NCBI GenBank assembly: GCA_047621305.1
Contig: JBLHNB010000005.1
Location: 1 to 64,000, forward strand
Reading direction: 5' to 3'
Origin: Colwellia_A sp047621305
GTDB taxonomy: Bacteria; Pseudomonadota; Gammaproteobacteria; Enterobacterales; Alteromonadaceae
DNA: 64,000 bases
Under the pieces are notes generated by a model. The model was not told where the DNA came from. It saw only the letters and a program-made list of their open reading frames with translations, and did not search any database. Shown here one piece after another: positions 34,743 through 43,546 of the stretch (its first letter is position 1; every line of letters starts with the position of its first letter). The translations under genes and the position numbers were made by a program.

Positions 34743-34952
34743 TTACCTCCCGCCATCTTTTTTTGGTTCAATATCGAGGACTTCAGCGACCACTTTTTGT
34801 ACTATTTTTACACGTCCACTCTTTACTAATGCATCTCTTAGTACAAATTCAATTTGTGCATTAACGCTACGTAATTCATCATCAGCCCATCGTTGCATGG
34901 CTGCAAGCACTTGTGAATTAACCCGCAATGGATAGGCTTTTTTACTAGTCAA
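34743..34952 (-). CDS. Small Arc-like ribbon-helix-helix protein, probable TTG start
   Basis: The conserved part begins TSKKAYPLRVNSQVLAAMQR and continues WADDELRSVNAQIEFVLRDA, an Arc/MetJ-type RHH domain. A TTG at 34952 with AAGGA 7 bases upstream gives a 69-residue protein that starts right at this domain. The longer frame from 35042 would overlap the SPFH gene and has no RBS. Small RHH proteins commonly follow SPFH genes in this arrangement; the stop of the SPFH gene is 28 bases before the TTG. It may autoregulate the pair. Confidence 0.7.
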   Translation of the reverse strand: MTSKKAYPLRVNSQVLAAMQRWADDELRSVNAQIEFVLRDALVKSGRVKIVQKVVAEVLDIEPKKDGGR

Positions 34953-34980
34953 AATTTCATCCTTATCTGGACTTGGTTGG

Positions 34981-35838
34981 TTAGTACAAACTACCTGCAT
35001 TAATAACGGGTTGTGCATGTTTGTCGCTACACAATACCACAAGTAAGTTCGATACCATCTGCGCTTTACGTTCTTCGTCTAACTCGACAATACCATCGTT
35101 GTTCAAGCGATTTAATGCCATTTCAACCATACCAACCGCACCATCAACGATTTTTGTTCTCGCCGCTATAATGGCTGAGGCTTGTTGCCGTTGTAGCATT
35201 GCGCTGGCAATTTCAGGCGCATAAGCAAGATGGCTAATTCTAGCTTCGTGTACGGTTATACCTGCTTTGCCTAGTCGTACTTGAACTTCATGTTTTAAGC
35301 GGTCTCCAATTTCAACAGGATGGCTACGTAACGCAACTTCGGCTTCAGCATCATCGCTAGGATCATAAGGAAAACTACTTGCCATAATTCGTAACGCAGA
35401 CTCACTTTGAATAGTGACATAGCTTTCGTAATTATCCACTTCAAAAACAGCTTCAGCTGTATCTGATACAGACCACACAACAATCGTGGCTATCTCAATA
35501 GGATTACCTTGATTATCATTAACCTTAATTTTTGCACTTTCGAAGTTTCTAATTCTCAATGAGATTGTTCTTCTCAAAAAAAATGGGATTGTCCAGCGTA
35601 ATCCGTTTTCCTTGATAGTTCCGACGTAGCTGCCAAAAAGGGTCATCACTTTTCCTTGATTTGGTTGTACCATGAAAAAACCAGACACGCCTAATATATT
35701 GACTATCATCAGTAAAATCGTAAAAAAATCACCGGAACCCATCTCGAATAAATAAACATTCAGCATAATTAAAATGGGCAAAGCAACCAGCGCAATAGCA
35801 TAACCGTTAATAGAGAAACCTTTCTTTTCATTAATCAT
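34981..35838 (-). CDS. SPFH-domain (stomatin/prohibitin-like) membrane protein
   Basis: A 285-residue protein with two N-terminal TM helices (about 10-30 and 38-58), then an SPFH/Band-7 domain (QGKVMTLFGSYVGTIKENGL, TISLRIRNFESAKIKVND, VVWSVSDTAEAVFEV) and a helical tail with the flotillin-like MLQRQQASAIIAARTKIVDG. SPFH proteins scaffold membrane microdomains and protease complexes. The gene is divergent from an ABC exporter pair, with 184 bases between starts that hold a TTTCAC direct repeat, and it is followed by the small RHH gene. Confidence 0.88.
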   Translation of the reverse strand: MINEKKGFSINGYAIALVALPILIMLNVYLFEMGSGDFFTILLMIVNILGVSGFFMVQPNQGKVMTLFGSYVGTIKENGLRWTIPFFLRRTISLRIRNFESAKIKVNDNQGNPIEIATIVVWSVSDTAEAVFEVDNYESYVTIQSESALRIMASSFPYDPSDDAEAEVALRSHPVEIGDRLKHEVQVRLGKAGITVHEARISHLAYAPEIASAMLQRQQASAIIAARTKIVDGAVGMVEMALNRLNNDGIVELDEERKAQMVSNLLVVLCSDKHAQPVINAGSLY

Positions 35839-35956
35839 ATCTAATCCATAAGTGTGATATCAATTTGATATCACTATAAGATCATCGATGCACGAATTCA
35901 AGTCATTAATAACAGCAAGCTACCCGAAAGCTCGCATTACATTTTTTTTCTGTGGA

Positions 35957-35973
35957 TTTCACATTTGTTTCAC
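35957..35973. promoter_or_regulatory. TTTCAC direct repeat, 11-bp period (candidate operator)
   Basis: TTTCACATTTGTTTCAC holds two TTTCAC copies spaced by 11 bases, between the divergent SPFH and ABC genes. The same arrangement precedes the DJ-1 gene (41532-41548), next to an OmpR-type regulator gene. Such regulators bind direct half-sites about one helical turn apart, so shared control is plausible. Confidence 0.5.
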
Positions 35974-36022
35974 AGCGAGTTAACTACGATAGCATCACGA
36001 AATATTACCGTGGTGCAACTTT

Positions 36023-36802
36023 ATGTCTTGTTCAATTGAATTAAAATGCGTTTCTCAATCATTTGAAAATATTGTGTCTGTAAATAATAGTGCAGAAAAA
36101 AATGCATCTGAAACGAATGCTGCTAAAAATAACGCTTCGACTATTACGTTATTTAAAAATCTTGATTTATCTATAAGCCAAGGACAGTCATATGCGATAA
36201 CAGGTCCTTCAGGTTCAGGTAAGTCGAGTCTACTTATGTTGCTTTCTGGACTAGAGGCCCCCACTTCAGGTCAAGGTACTTATATTAACGGCAGTAACAG
36301 ATCAACGCTTGACAACTTACGCTCAGAGATCGGTTTTATTTTTCAACAGTTTCATTTATTGCCTGAATTAACCGCTTTGCACAATATTGCCCTACCTTTG
36401 AAGTTACGTGGTGATAAACAGGCAATTAAAAAAGCTCAACACTGGCTAGAAAAGGTTGGCTTGTCCGATCGAGCTCATCATAACCCCTCACAACTAAGTG
36501 GTGGAGAACAACAGCGTGTTGCTATCGCTCGTGCGTTAGTATTTTCACCTAAATTTATATTTGCTGATGAGCCAACCGGTAATTTAGACCAACACCATGC
36601 TAATGAAATATCTGATATTTTATTTGCTTGTTGCCAAGAAAACAACGCCGGTTTAATTATTGTTACACACAGCAACGACCTTGCGAGTAAAGCTCAAAAT
36701 ATCTATTCGCTTACCAATGGCGAACTGACTAAAAAACCATCAACCTATTCAGTTAACGATCGACAGATTGAACAACAAGTTGAGCAGGTAACATCATGTT
36801 AA
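36023..36802 (+). CDS. ABC exporter ATP-binding protein (LolD/MacB type)
   Basis: A 259-residue ATPase of the LolD/MacB/YbbA group. Walker A GPSGSGKSSLL, Q-loop in IFQQFHLLPELTALHNIALP, signature LSGGEQQRVAIARAL, Walker B FIFADEPTGNLD and the switch His in IIVTHSND are all present. A low-complexity insert (about 19-40, NNSAEKNASETNAAKNNA) separates strands 1 and 2. The stop overlaps the start of the permease gene by 7 bases (ATGTTAA), showing a coupled exporter of the MacB type that handles lipoproteins, peptides or envelope stressors, not small-molecule import. Confidence 0.92.
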   Translation: MSCSIELKCVSQSFENIVSVNNSAEKNASETNAAKNNASTITLFKNLDLSISQGQSYAITGPSGSGKSSLLMLLSGLEAPTSGQGTYINGSNRSTLDNLRSEIGFIFQQFHLLPELTALHNIALPLKLRGDKQAIKKAQHWLEKVGLSDRAHHNPSQLSGGEQQRVAIARALVFSPKFIFADEPTGNLDQHHANEISDILFACCQENNAGLIIVTHSNDLASKAQNIYSLTNGELTKKPSTYSVNDRQIEQQVEQVTSC

Positions 36803-39279
36803 ACCTTCAGTTACCATTAGCCTGGCACTATTTTCGACAAGAATATAGCCAGTCTCATCAGAGGCTGCTGCGCTGGGTTCAAGCCCTTTTAATGATTTTT
36901 ATTGTCACTTTAACGCTCTCAAGTAATACCATTCAAGATTACTTGCAGAATAATTTACAAAATCTGTTAGGCGCTGATGCGGTACTCACTCAAAAAGCAA
37001 AACTAACCACTAAACAGCTAAGATCATTAGAAAATTTAAGTGAACGTATTGTCAACACCTTGCAAATTAATACAACACTCACCTTTAATGGAAAATGGCA
37101 AAGTTCAAAGTTAAAAGCGGTAGGTGATGATTACCCTTTACAAGGAGAATTACTCACCTCAACGTCTTTACAAAGTCCTGCAACAGTCACAATTGGAGGT
37201 CCTATCGCCGGTAATATATGGTTAGACAGCCGATTATTAGCCAGTTTAATGCTGTCAATTGGTGACACCATAAAACTAGGAGAGCAAAAATTTATCGTCT
37301 CACGGGTGCTAATTCACGAACCTGACCGGTTGATGGAAGGACATAATGTTGCGATGAGAGCACTCGTTAATAAGGCTGATATGGAAAAATTGGCGTTTCC
37401 AGCAGATCTAATTCAGCATAGTTACCTTATTTCTGCTTCAAAATCACAAGTACAACAGCTGATCGCTTGGCAAAAAGAACAACTTCCCGCAGCGAAAATA
37501 AACCACAAATCAGGTGCTCATCCGTTAGCATTATTTTGGCAACGCACTGAAAATTTTTTAGGCTTAGCCTCCATTATTCTGTTTTTTATGGCCGCTATTG
37601 CTATTGAACAGATAGCGCAAGTTCACTTAAAAAAGGAACAATATTTTTCCGCTATCTGTATGAGTTTAGGTGCTTCAAAAGCGACCGGTTTACAATTATC
37701 ACTTTTTAAGTGGCTCATTAATATTGTGGTGCTATTACCGATAGTCGCAATTTTATCTGGCGTATTTCATTGGTTGATCATTAGTTGGTTAGCGGAAACA
37801 TTTGTCGAAATCACTTGGCAATTAGAACCTTGGCTTATGACTAAAACAATAGCGACAAGTATATTACTTTTCGCGGTATTTCATGCACCCGTTTGGTTAA
37901 CATTATGGCAAACATCAGTATCGAGGTTGTTTCATCAAAATCAAAAAAGGTTTTCTTTAGGTTTAATTAAATTATGCGCCCTACTCGTGCTTATTTTGGT
38001 CGCTGTTCAGTATTCGGATAATGGTTTATTAACCTCGATGTTTGTCGCTAGTATATTTATAACCATCATACTAATAACAGCTATTAGCTGGGCGGTGTTA
38101 ACTTTTGGAGAAAAAGCCACCCAACAATTTTCAGGGTTAATTCCCTTTACGCTGTTTATGATGAAACAGCGCTTATTAAGTAAAAGCACTCAAATTTTGG
38201 GCATTGGCTTAAGCACATTTTTATTATTGTTTACCCTCATGTTTTTAAAAGACTTAGGCGACACTATGATCTCATATCAAAGAACACATGACGGTAATGT
38301 TATGGTTTCGCAAGCGAGTCAGCCAGAAATGGAGGCAATTAAGCAATGGTCGACAACCCATGATATTAACCTGCGTCAAACTAAACCTTACTTGTATGCC
38401 AAAGTAGTAAAAATTAATGACCAAGCACTTAATGAATTTGCAACAAAACCCAGTGACAGTTTAGCGACGTTATCACACCCTATTCGGCTTCATTGGACGC
38501 AAAAACTGCCAAAGACCAATAGTGTAGTTCAAGGAAAATGGTGGCGGGAAGAGAGTAAAAATTGGCAACAAATATCACTTGAAGAAGAAGTAATGACAGA
38601 TTTAGGTTTAACGCTTGGCGATAAACTTACTTTTATTATTGATCAACAAAGCTATACCTTCACGGTCAACGCCAGTCATGTTTATAAACCGGGAGCGGGG
38701 TCAATTATATTCTGGGTACAAATGCCCGAAGCGGCTATTCAACATATCAACGCGCCCCATTACAACATGGCAAGTTTAGAGCTTAATGATAACCAATGGT
38801 CTCTGTTAGGTGAATTATGGCAAAAACATCCAACAATACGCATGATATCCCTACAAGAAATAACCAAACAATTTGATGATATTTTAGCAATGATCACCAA
38901 AGTTATTAGTGGTTTTGCCGTGATGATTATTTTACTTGCCGTCATTGTGATTTTGTCTTCAATCAATGCACTTGAAGGTAAAGAAAAGAAAAAGAATAGC
39001 GTGATTATGAGCTTCGGCTTTTTGAAAAAAACCTGCCTACAGCTAAATATTATTGAATGGTTAATTACCGCATTAATAATCGCCACAGGTGCGATAGCCG
39101 GCACTTACCTTACCGGCATGTTAATTTATCAGTCTCAGTTCTCACTGCCATATCAACCCAATTTTTTGATTTTGTTTATAACATTAACCATTATTTTGAG
39201 CACAGTAACGCTCTTAGGTATTTACGCCAGCCGACATAGTTTGAAAAGTTCAGTGAAACAATTAATGGCTGATACTTAA
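36796..39279 (+). CDS. FtsX-like ABC exporter permease
   Basis: An 827-residue permease: N-terminal TM helix (about 27-46), a large periplasmic domain, a central group of TM helices (about 260-460), a second periplasmic domain (about 480-690) and the final FtsX core with three to four TM helices (KVISGFAVMIILLAVIVILS, LNIIEWLITALIIATGAIAG). This is the YbbP-type duplicated FtsX layout. It is translationally coupled to the ATPase gene. Likely substrates are envelope lipids, lipoproteins or antimicrobial peptides; the SPFH neighbour across the promoter also points to membrane stress. Confidence 0.88.
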   Translation: MLNLQLPLAWHYFRQEYSQSHQRLLRWVQALLMIFIVTLTLSSNTIQDYLQNNLQNLLGADAVLTQKAKLTTKQLRSLENLSERIVNTLQINTTLTFNGKWQSSKLKAVGDDYPLQGELLTSTSLQSPATVTIGGPIAGNIWLDSRLLASLMLSIGDTIKLGEQKFIVSRVLIHEPDRLMEGHNVAMRALVNKADMEKLAFPADLIQHSYLISASKSQVQQLIAWQKEQLPAAKINHKSGAHPLALFWQRTENFLGLASIILFFMAAIAIEQIAQVHLKKEQYFSAICMSLGASKATGLQLSLFKWLINIVVLLPIVAILSGVFHWLIISWLAETFVEITWQLEPWLMTKTIATSILLFAVFHAPVWLTLWQTSVSRLFHQNQKRFSLGLIKLCALLVLILVAVQYSDNGLLTSMFVASIFITIILITAISWAVLTFGEKATQQFSGLIPFTLFMMKQRLLSKSTQILGIGLSTFLLLFTLMFLKDLGDTMISYQRTHDGNVMVSQASQPEMEAIKQWSTTHDINLRQTKPYLYAKVVKINDQALNEFATKPSDSLATLSHPIRLHWTQKLPKTNSVVQGKWWREESKNWQQISLEEEVMTDLGLTLGDKLTFIIDQQSYTFTVNASHVYKPGAGSIIFWVQMPEAAIQHINAPHYNMASLELNDNQWSLLGELWQKHPTIRMISLQEITKQFDDILAMITKVISGFAVMIILLAVIVILSSINALEGKEKKKNSVIMSFGFLKKTCLQLNIIEWLITALIIATGAIAGTYLTGMLIYQSQFSLPYQPNFLILFITLTIILSTVTLLGIYASRHSLKSSVKQLMADT

Positions 39280-39332
39280 GAAAGAAAATTTATATGCCTG
39301 CGTAGTTAGCTCGGGTTAAAGCGAGCGAATAA

Positions 39333-39857
39333 ATAAAGGTATTACCGACCGCTTTATCTAGTTGCTTGTTAGTACAATTTGTTGAACGCTGTGTTAAAAG
39401 GGGCGGTACGTTTAAGTCTATGCATTGTGGTATCTCAAGAAGCTGCTCACTCCCACCGGTTATCGCAGCTTACTACTTAAAATCCTTAGATAAACAGATG
39501 GAAGGTGACCCACACTATTTTTATCGAAGGTATATGGATGACGTCATTGTATTGGCCAAAACCCGCTGGTACTTACGTAAGGCGGTGAGGACAGTCAATC
39601 AACTCTTTAATCAATTAAAGGTAGGGCAAGCGCCGGATAAGAGCTTTATTGGTAAAATATCAAAAGGCTTTGACTTTTTAGGTTGTCAGTTTGGTAAAGA
39701 AAAAATAACAGTATCAAAACGAACAATACAAAATCACATTCGTCGATTAACGCAGTTTTATGAGCAAAGAGGCATCAACCAAATTGGAAGATGCTTCTGG
39801 ATGATTATCGACAACATTAGGTTACATGGGTTTATTCAGGCATACCGTCGTCGATAA
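39333..39857 (+). pseudogene. Reverse transcriptase remnant (C-terminal part)
   Basis: The frame is open from 39333 with no convincing start (a TTG at 39366 gives 163 residues). It encodes the second half of a reverse-transcriptase domain: GISRSCSLPPVIAAYYLKSL, catalytic FYRRYMDDVIVLAKTRWYLR, then KSFIGKISKGFDFLGCQF and a helical thumb-like tail. The N-terminal fingers are absent, and the usual G-C-S-L-S-P stretch has changed to SCSLPP. No intron or retron RNA is recognised, though GCTCG...CGAGC lies at about 39310-39327. It looks like a decayed mobile-element relic, but the YMDD site is intact. Confidence 0.7.
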
Positions 39858-39883
39858 TTAATTTCGATTATGAATCAGTCGAA

Positions 39884-40492
39884 TTAAGATTGTTTCTTAA
39901 ATCGACGTGATGCTAAACCAATCATACCTAATGCAAAAATAGCAAGTGTTGCCGGCTCCGGGACGTTATTAACCCCAGCATCCTTCACCCATAAAAAATC
40001 ATCCCTAATGTCAGGCGTGCTGCGTACCGGGTTATACGCCGTAGACGATGCTACGCCTCTTATCGAGCTTCCGTTTTTCAAAAAATACACATCGTCGCGC
40101 AACAACCAATCGTGTGAAACCGCTAGGTAAGAGAAACTTAGGATATTGTCCACTCCGTCTTGATAGTTGTAGACCTTACCCAGCATCTTAAAAAAAGCTT
40201 CTGCATCACTGTCTAAATTTGGCCCTGAACCTACAAAATCGTCGAATAGACTCATTACTTCGGTCGAATTTGCAATTCTATAACCATTTTTCGTATCCGT
40301 TGTGGTATTATTTGTAACGTGGTAGGTCCCGTTTATATCTAATTGCAACCATTGCAACGTGCTATTTGAAAAATAATCTGTATTTTCGTCATGCGTATAA
40401 CCGTTGTAGGTGATGATTCCCGCTGTTGCTATGTTTGAATAACAACACACTGCTAGCAGTAAAACATATAAGTATCTTTTCATTTTATGCAT
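39884..40492 (-). CDS. PEP-CTERM sorting-domain protein
   Basis: A 202-residue secreted protein. Signal peptide (about 1-24, ending NIATAG), a middle of about 150 residues (YNGYTHDENTDYFSNSTLQW, then NGYRIANSTEVMSLFDDFVG) resembling PEP-CTERM proteins of unknown role, and the sorting tail VPEPATLAIFALGMIGLASR then RFKKQS. The tail is cleaved by an exosortase in exopolysaccharide-producing bacteria. No exosortase gene is in the window. RBS is weak; MKRYLY (three codons in) is an alternative start. Confidence 0.88.
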   Translation of the reverse strand: MHKMKRYLYVLLLAVCCYSNIATAGIITYNGYTHDENTDYFSNSTLQWLQLDINGTYHVTNNTTTDTKNGYRIANSTEVMSLFDDFVGSGPNLDSDAEAFFKMLGKVYNYQDGVDNILSFSYLAVSHDWLLRDDVYFLKNGSSIRGVASSTAYNPVRSTPDIRDDFLWVKDAGVNNVPEPATLAIFALGMIGLASRRFKKQS

Positions 40493-41531
40493 CCATTTTA
40501 TCTGTAAAATTGTATCGTGTGTAATTTGAAATTTTAGGTGGGATTGTCATGTTACGCCTGAACTAGCAAGTATCGGGCCAACACAGGTATCCTTCAGTAT
40601 TTCAATACCTTAATCAATACAACTAATAATACCTACAATAAACTGTAAAGATAACTGACACAATCACTATGATAATCCATTAATGTCATTGATTAAAAAT
40701 AATACAATCACACTTATCAGTAAAAATCACAAAAAATATAACAATAGGCCTATTTAAGTAACAAAACTTGAGTATATTCTCAAAAAAATACGAATAAATA
40801 CTACATAAATAACCATTTCAGTAGTGTTATTGATTAAAATTTGATGGTGTTAATTATTGTATTTTACCACAGCTACACAGCTACAGACCAGTATACCCAA
40901 CACCTTCTTATCACCAAGCAACTGACTTGTAATCAGTTGGCTTGATATATCATCAGTTGGTATTACTACAAACTCAACCTATTGATTTTAATTGATAATC
41001 ACGTTAATTTACATTAATGAAATTAACATAAAATATGATGATAAAATTTAAATTTTACGTACTAACTGAGTTTTATTCATTGTTAGCGAATTTGAACTCA
41101 AGTCTTAAGTCCCTCTCAAAGACGAGTATAAAATGCTGGCTAATATTCTTCTGAATATGACATGGATTAACAAGCTTAATGTCCGCAATTGGCTAGTTGC
41201 GGAAGGTTTGATATTGATACCAAAAGCTTCCGCTTAGCGCACTGAGCAGCCGCAATAATGAAACCTCAATGGTTATATTTAATACTTAAGTGAAGATAAA
41301 ACAGGATAGTTTACATCTATTTTTTAGGTCGACCTCATGCCAAAATGATCATGTAGGTATTAAACTTGCTGTTTGCCGTGTTTGATATTTAGTAATATCA
41401 AACTTTATACTTAGTCACAAATGTCATTTGTTGACGTGACTCCCACTTTTCATAACACAGCTACCTTTGTATTATTAAAATGAGCATTTAACTGTAAATT
41501 TTCTTATTTAAAATTATATAAAGTAAACAAG
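40493..41531. other. Large gene-free AT-rich interval
   Basis: More than 1 kb with no credible coding frame. I see a perfect 10-bp-arm hairpin GTTTGATATT/AATATCAAAC at 41380-41403, a small hairpin CCGCAA/TTGCGG at 41183-41202, and near-repeats of ATCAGTTGG at about 40934-40966. It may hold promoters of the divergent flanking genes, decayed sequence or an unrecognised small RNA. Confidence 0.6.
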
Positions 41532-41573
41532 TTTCACATCTGTTTCACGTTGTCTTTGTCACACTTGTTTCAC
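41532..41573. promoter_or_regulatory. TTTCAC repeats upstream of the DJ-1 gene (candidate operator)
   Basis: TTTCAC occurs at 41532 and 41543 (11-base period) and again at 41568, with a related TTTGTCAC at 41555. The last copy ends 30 bases before the ATG. TTTCACATNTGTTTCAC is shared with 35957-35973. It is a likely binding site for the OmpR-type regulator encoded at 42842. Confidence 0.55.
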
Positions 41574-41603
41574 AATGAAGATAAACATAAATGAGAAATC
41601 GAT

Positions 41604-42773
41604 ATGAAACAGGTAAATACGATAATAAAAACATTAAAACAGCATTTATTCATTACAGTTAACTTGTTAATGAAAAGTACATTATTCGCTGCTTTAATCG
41701 TAACAACCGGAGCAGTTCAAGCTGAATCTAATAGCAAAAAAGTATTAATGGTGGTCAGTGGTAATGGCCATAGTGCAAAAGAAGGTGAAGAAAAACCCGG
41801 GTATGAGTTTGGTGAGTTTTCAAAAGCCTATGCTGTTTTTAAAGATAATGGCATTACTGTTGATATCGCTAGCCCTAAAGGTGGACAAGTAGAAGCGGAC
41901 AAATATAACCCAGAAAAGCCTTATAATGCTGTGGTATTAGCCGATAAGGCTATTATGGCAAAGCTTGATAATACACTGGCGACAAGCTCAATCGATGCTA
42001 AAGATTATGATGCTGTGTTTATTGTCGGCGGCAAAGGAGCCATGTTTGATTTACCTAAAGACACGGCCTTACATAAAGTTATCGCTGACATTTATCAACA
42101 ACAAGGCATTGTTGCAGCTGTTTGTCATGGCCCTGCGGCATTAGTTAATGTAAAACTAAAAGACGGCAGTTATTTGGTTGCCAATAAAACAGTAAATAGC
42201 TTCACTAACCAAGAAGAAAAACTCTTTGGTCAAAAATGGATAAAAGATTTTGACTTCATGCTCGAAGATAAACTGAGCGAACGTGGTGCTAACTTTCAAT
42301 CAAGTAAAATTATGTTAAATCATGTAGCCATTGATGGGCGCTTAATCACAGGTCAAAACCCTACCTCAACAGTCGGTGTTGCAACAGCATTAGTTAAAAG
42401 TTTAGGGTTAACACCTGTTAAGTCTGAAACTGAAATTGAAGACAAAACCATGGCAGTTGTTGCTAAATACATTGATGGTGATAAATCAGCACTTGAAATA
42501 CTAGCCAATAATCAAGACCAATATTATATTCCACTTGTGGGCATGTATGGCTTCTATTTCCTAAAGATAGCAGATACGACCAAGGATTTTGAACAAGCCT
42601 TAGCCTTGATGAAAGTGGCACAAAAAACCATTAACAACCCAATGCTAGATATGAAAATTGCAAAAACACAAGCTAAATTAGGGCAAACTGAAGATGCAAA
42701 AATAACATTAAATCAGCTAATTACTGCAAAACCTGATTACAAACCCGCACAAGACATGTTACAAACATTGTAA
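41604..42773 (+). CDS. Secreted DJ-1/PfpI-family protein with TPR-like tail
   Basis: A 389-residue exported protein: long N-region and hydrophobic signal core (about 27-40, LFAALIVTTGAVQA), then a DJ-1/PfpI/Hsp31-like domain (about 46-270). The nucleophile is C174 in AAVCHGPAALVNVK and the FIVGGKGAMFDLP loop is typical. The C-terminal 110 residues are TPR-like (QDQYYIPLVGMYGFYFLKIA, LGQTEDAKITLNQLITAKPD). DJ-1 relatives act as chaperones, deglycase-type or glutamine-amidotransferase-like enzymes; here the activity would be periplasmic. Two-component genes follow 68 bases later and the promoter has TTTCAC repeats. Confidence 0.82.
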   Translation: MKQVNTIIKTLKQHLFITVNLLMKSTLFAALIVTTGAVQAESNSKKVLMVVSGNGHSAKEGEEKPGYEFGEFSKAYAVFKDNGITVDIASPKGGQVEADKYNPEKPYNAVVLADKAIMAKLDNTLATSSIDAKDYDAVFIVGGKGAMFDLPKDTALHKVIADIYQQQGIVAAVCHGPAALVNVKLKDGSYLVANKTVNSFTNQEEKLFGQKWIKDFDFMLEDKLSERGANFQSSKIMLNHVAIDGRLITGQNPTSTVGVATALVKSLGLTPVKSETEIEDKTMAVVAKYIDGDKSALEILANNQDQYYIPLVGMYGFYFLKIADTTKDFEQALALMKVAQKTINNPMLDMKIAKTQAKLGQTEDAKITLNQLITAKPDYKPAQDMLQTL

Positions 42774-42841
42774 TGAAGTCAGTCCTTAATGTTCTCCTAT
42801 CGCGGGAGTATCATTAAGGACGTTTACATTCGAGAAACTAA

Positions 42842-43546
42842 ATGAATAATCAGTCTTTATATATTTTAGTCGTTGAAGATCAGCAAAGTATTGCCGAAAA
42901 CATAGCTAATTACATGGAAGCTAAAGGTCATGTATTAGATTTCGCACAGCGAGGCGATCACGGGTTAGCACTTGCGTTAACTAACCATTATGATTTAGTT
43001 ATTCTCGATTTAAATTTACCGGTAATGGATGGACTTGAGGTATGTAAAAAACTACGTGAACAAGCCAACCATCACGTGCCAATTATCATGCTAACGGCAA
43101 GAGACAGCATTGACGATAAAATTTCTGGTTTTACTACCGGTGCAGATGATTATTTAACTAAACCTTTTTCTTTAGCTGAACTGGAAGTTCGCTGCTTCGC
43201 TTTATCAAGACGTCACTTATTACAAACCAATGATACCTTAACCTTTGATCAACTAATCATTGATAGAAAAAGACAACAAGTAACTCGTGCAGACAAAGCC
43301 CTTGAGTTACATAGTATGGGCTACCGAATTCTTATTATTTTAGCCCAAGCCTATCCGCAAGTAGTTAGCCGCTCGAAGTTATCTCAAAAACTATGGGGCG
43401 ATGAGCCAACAGAATCTGATGCGCTTAGATCCCACATCTATCAGTTACGCAATGTGTTAGATAAACCTTTTGACTATCCGATGATAAAAACAATGCATGG
43501 TATCGGCTTCTTGTTACATGTAAAAAGCGATGTGAAAAATGATTAA
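42842..43546 (+). CDS. OmpR-family response regulator
   Basis: A 234-residue regulator: receiver domain with phospho-acceptor D56 (LVILDLNLPVMDG), the conserved Thr and Lys (IIMLTARDS, DYLTKPFS), then an OmpR/PhoB winged helix (about 135-228) ending YPMIKTMHGIGFLLHV. It overlaps the sensor-kinase gene by 8 bases. The TTTCAC repeats before the DJ-1 gene and before the SPFH/ABC pair are candidate targets. Signal unknown. Confidence 0.92.
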   Translation: MNNQSLYILVVEDQQSIAENIANYMEAKGHVLDFAQRGDHGLALALTNHYDLVILDLNLPVMDGLEVCKKLREQANHHVPIIMLTARDSIDDKISGFTTGADDYLTKPFSLAELEVRCFALSRRHLLQTNDTLTFDQLIIDRKRQQVTRADKALELHSMGYRILIILAQAYPQVVSRSKLSQKLWGDEPTESDALRSHIYQLRNVLDKPFDYPMIKTMHGIGFLLHVKSDVKND

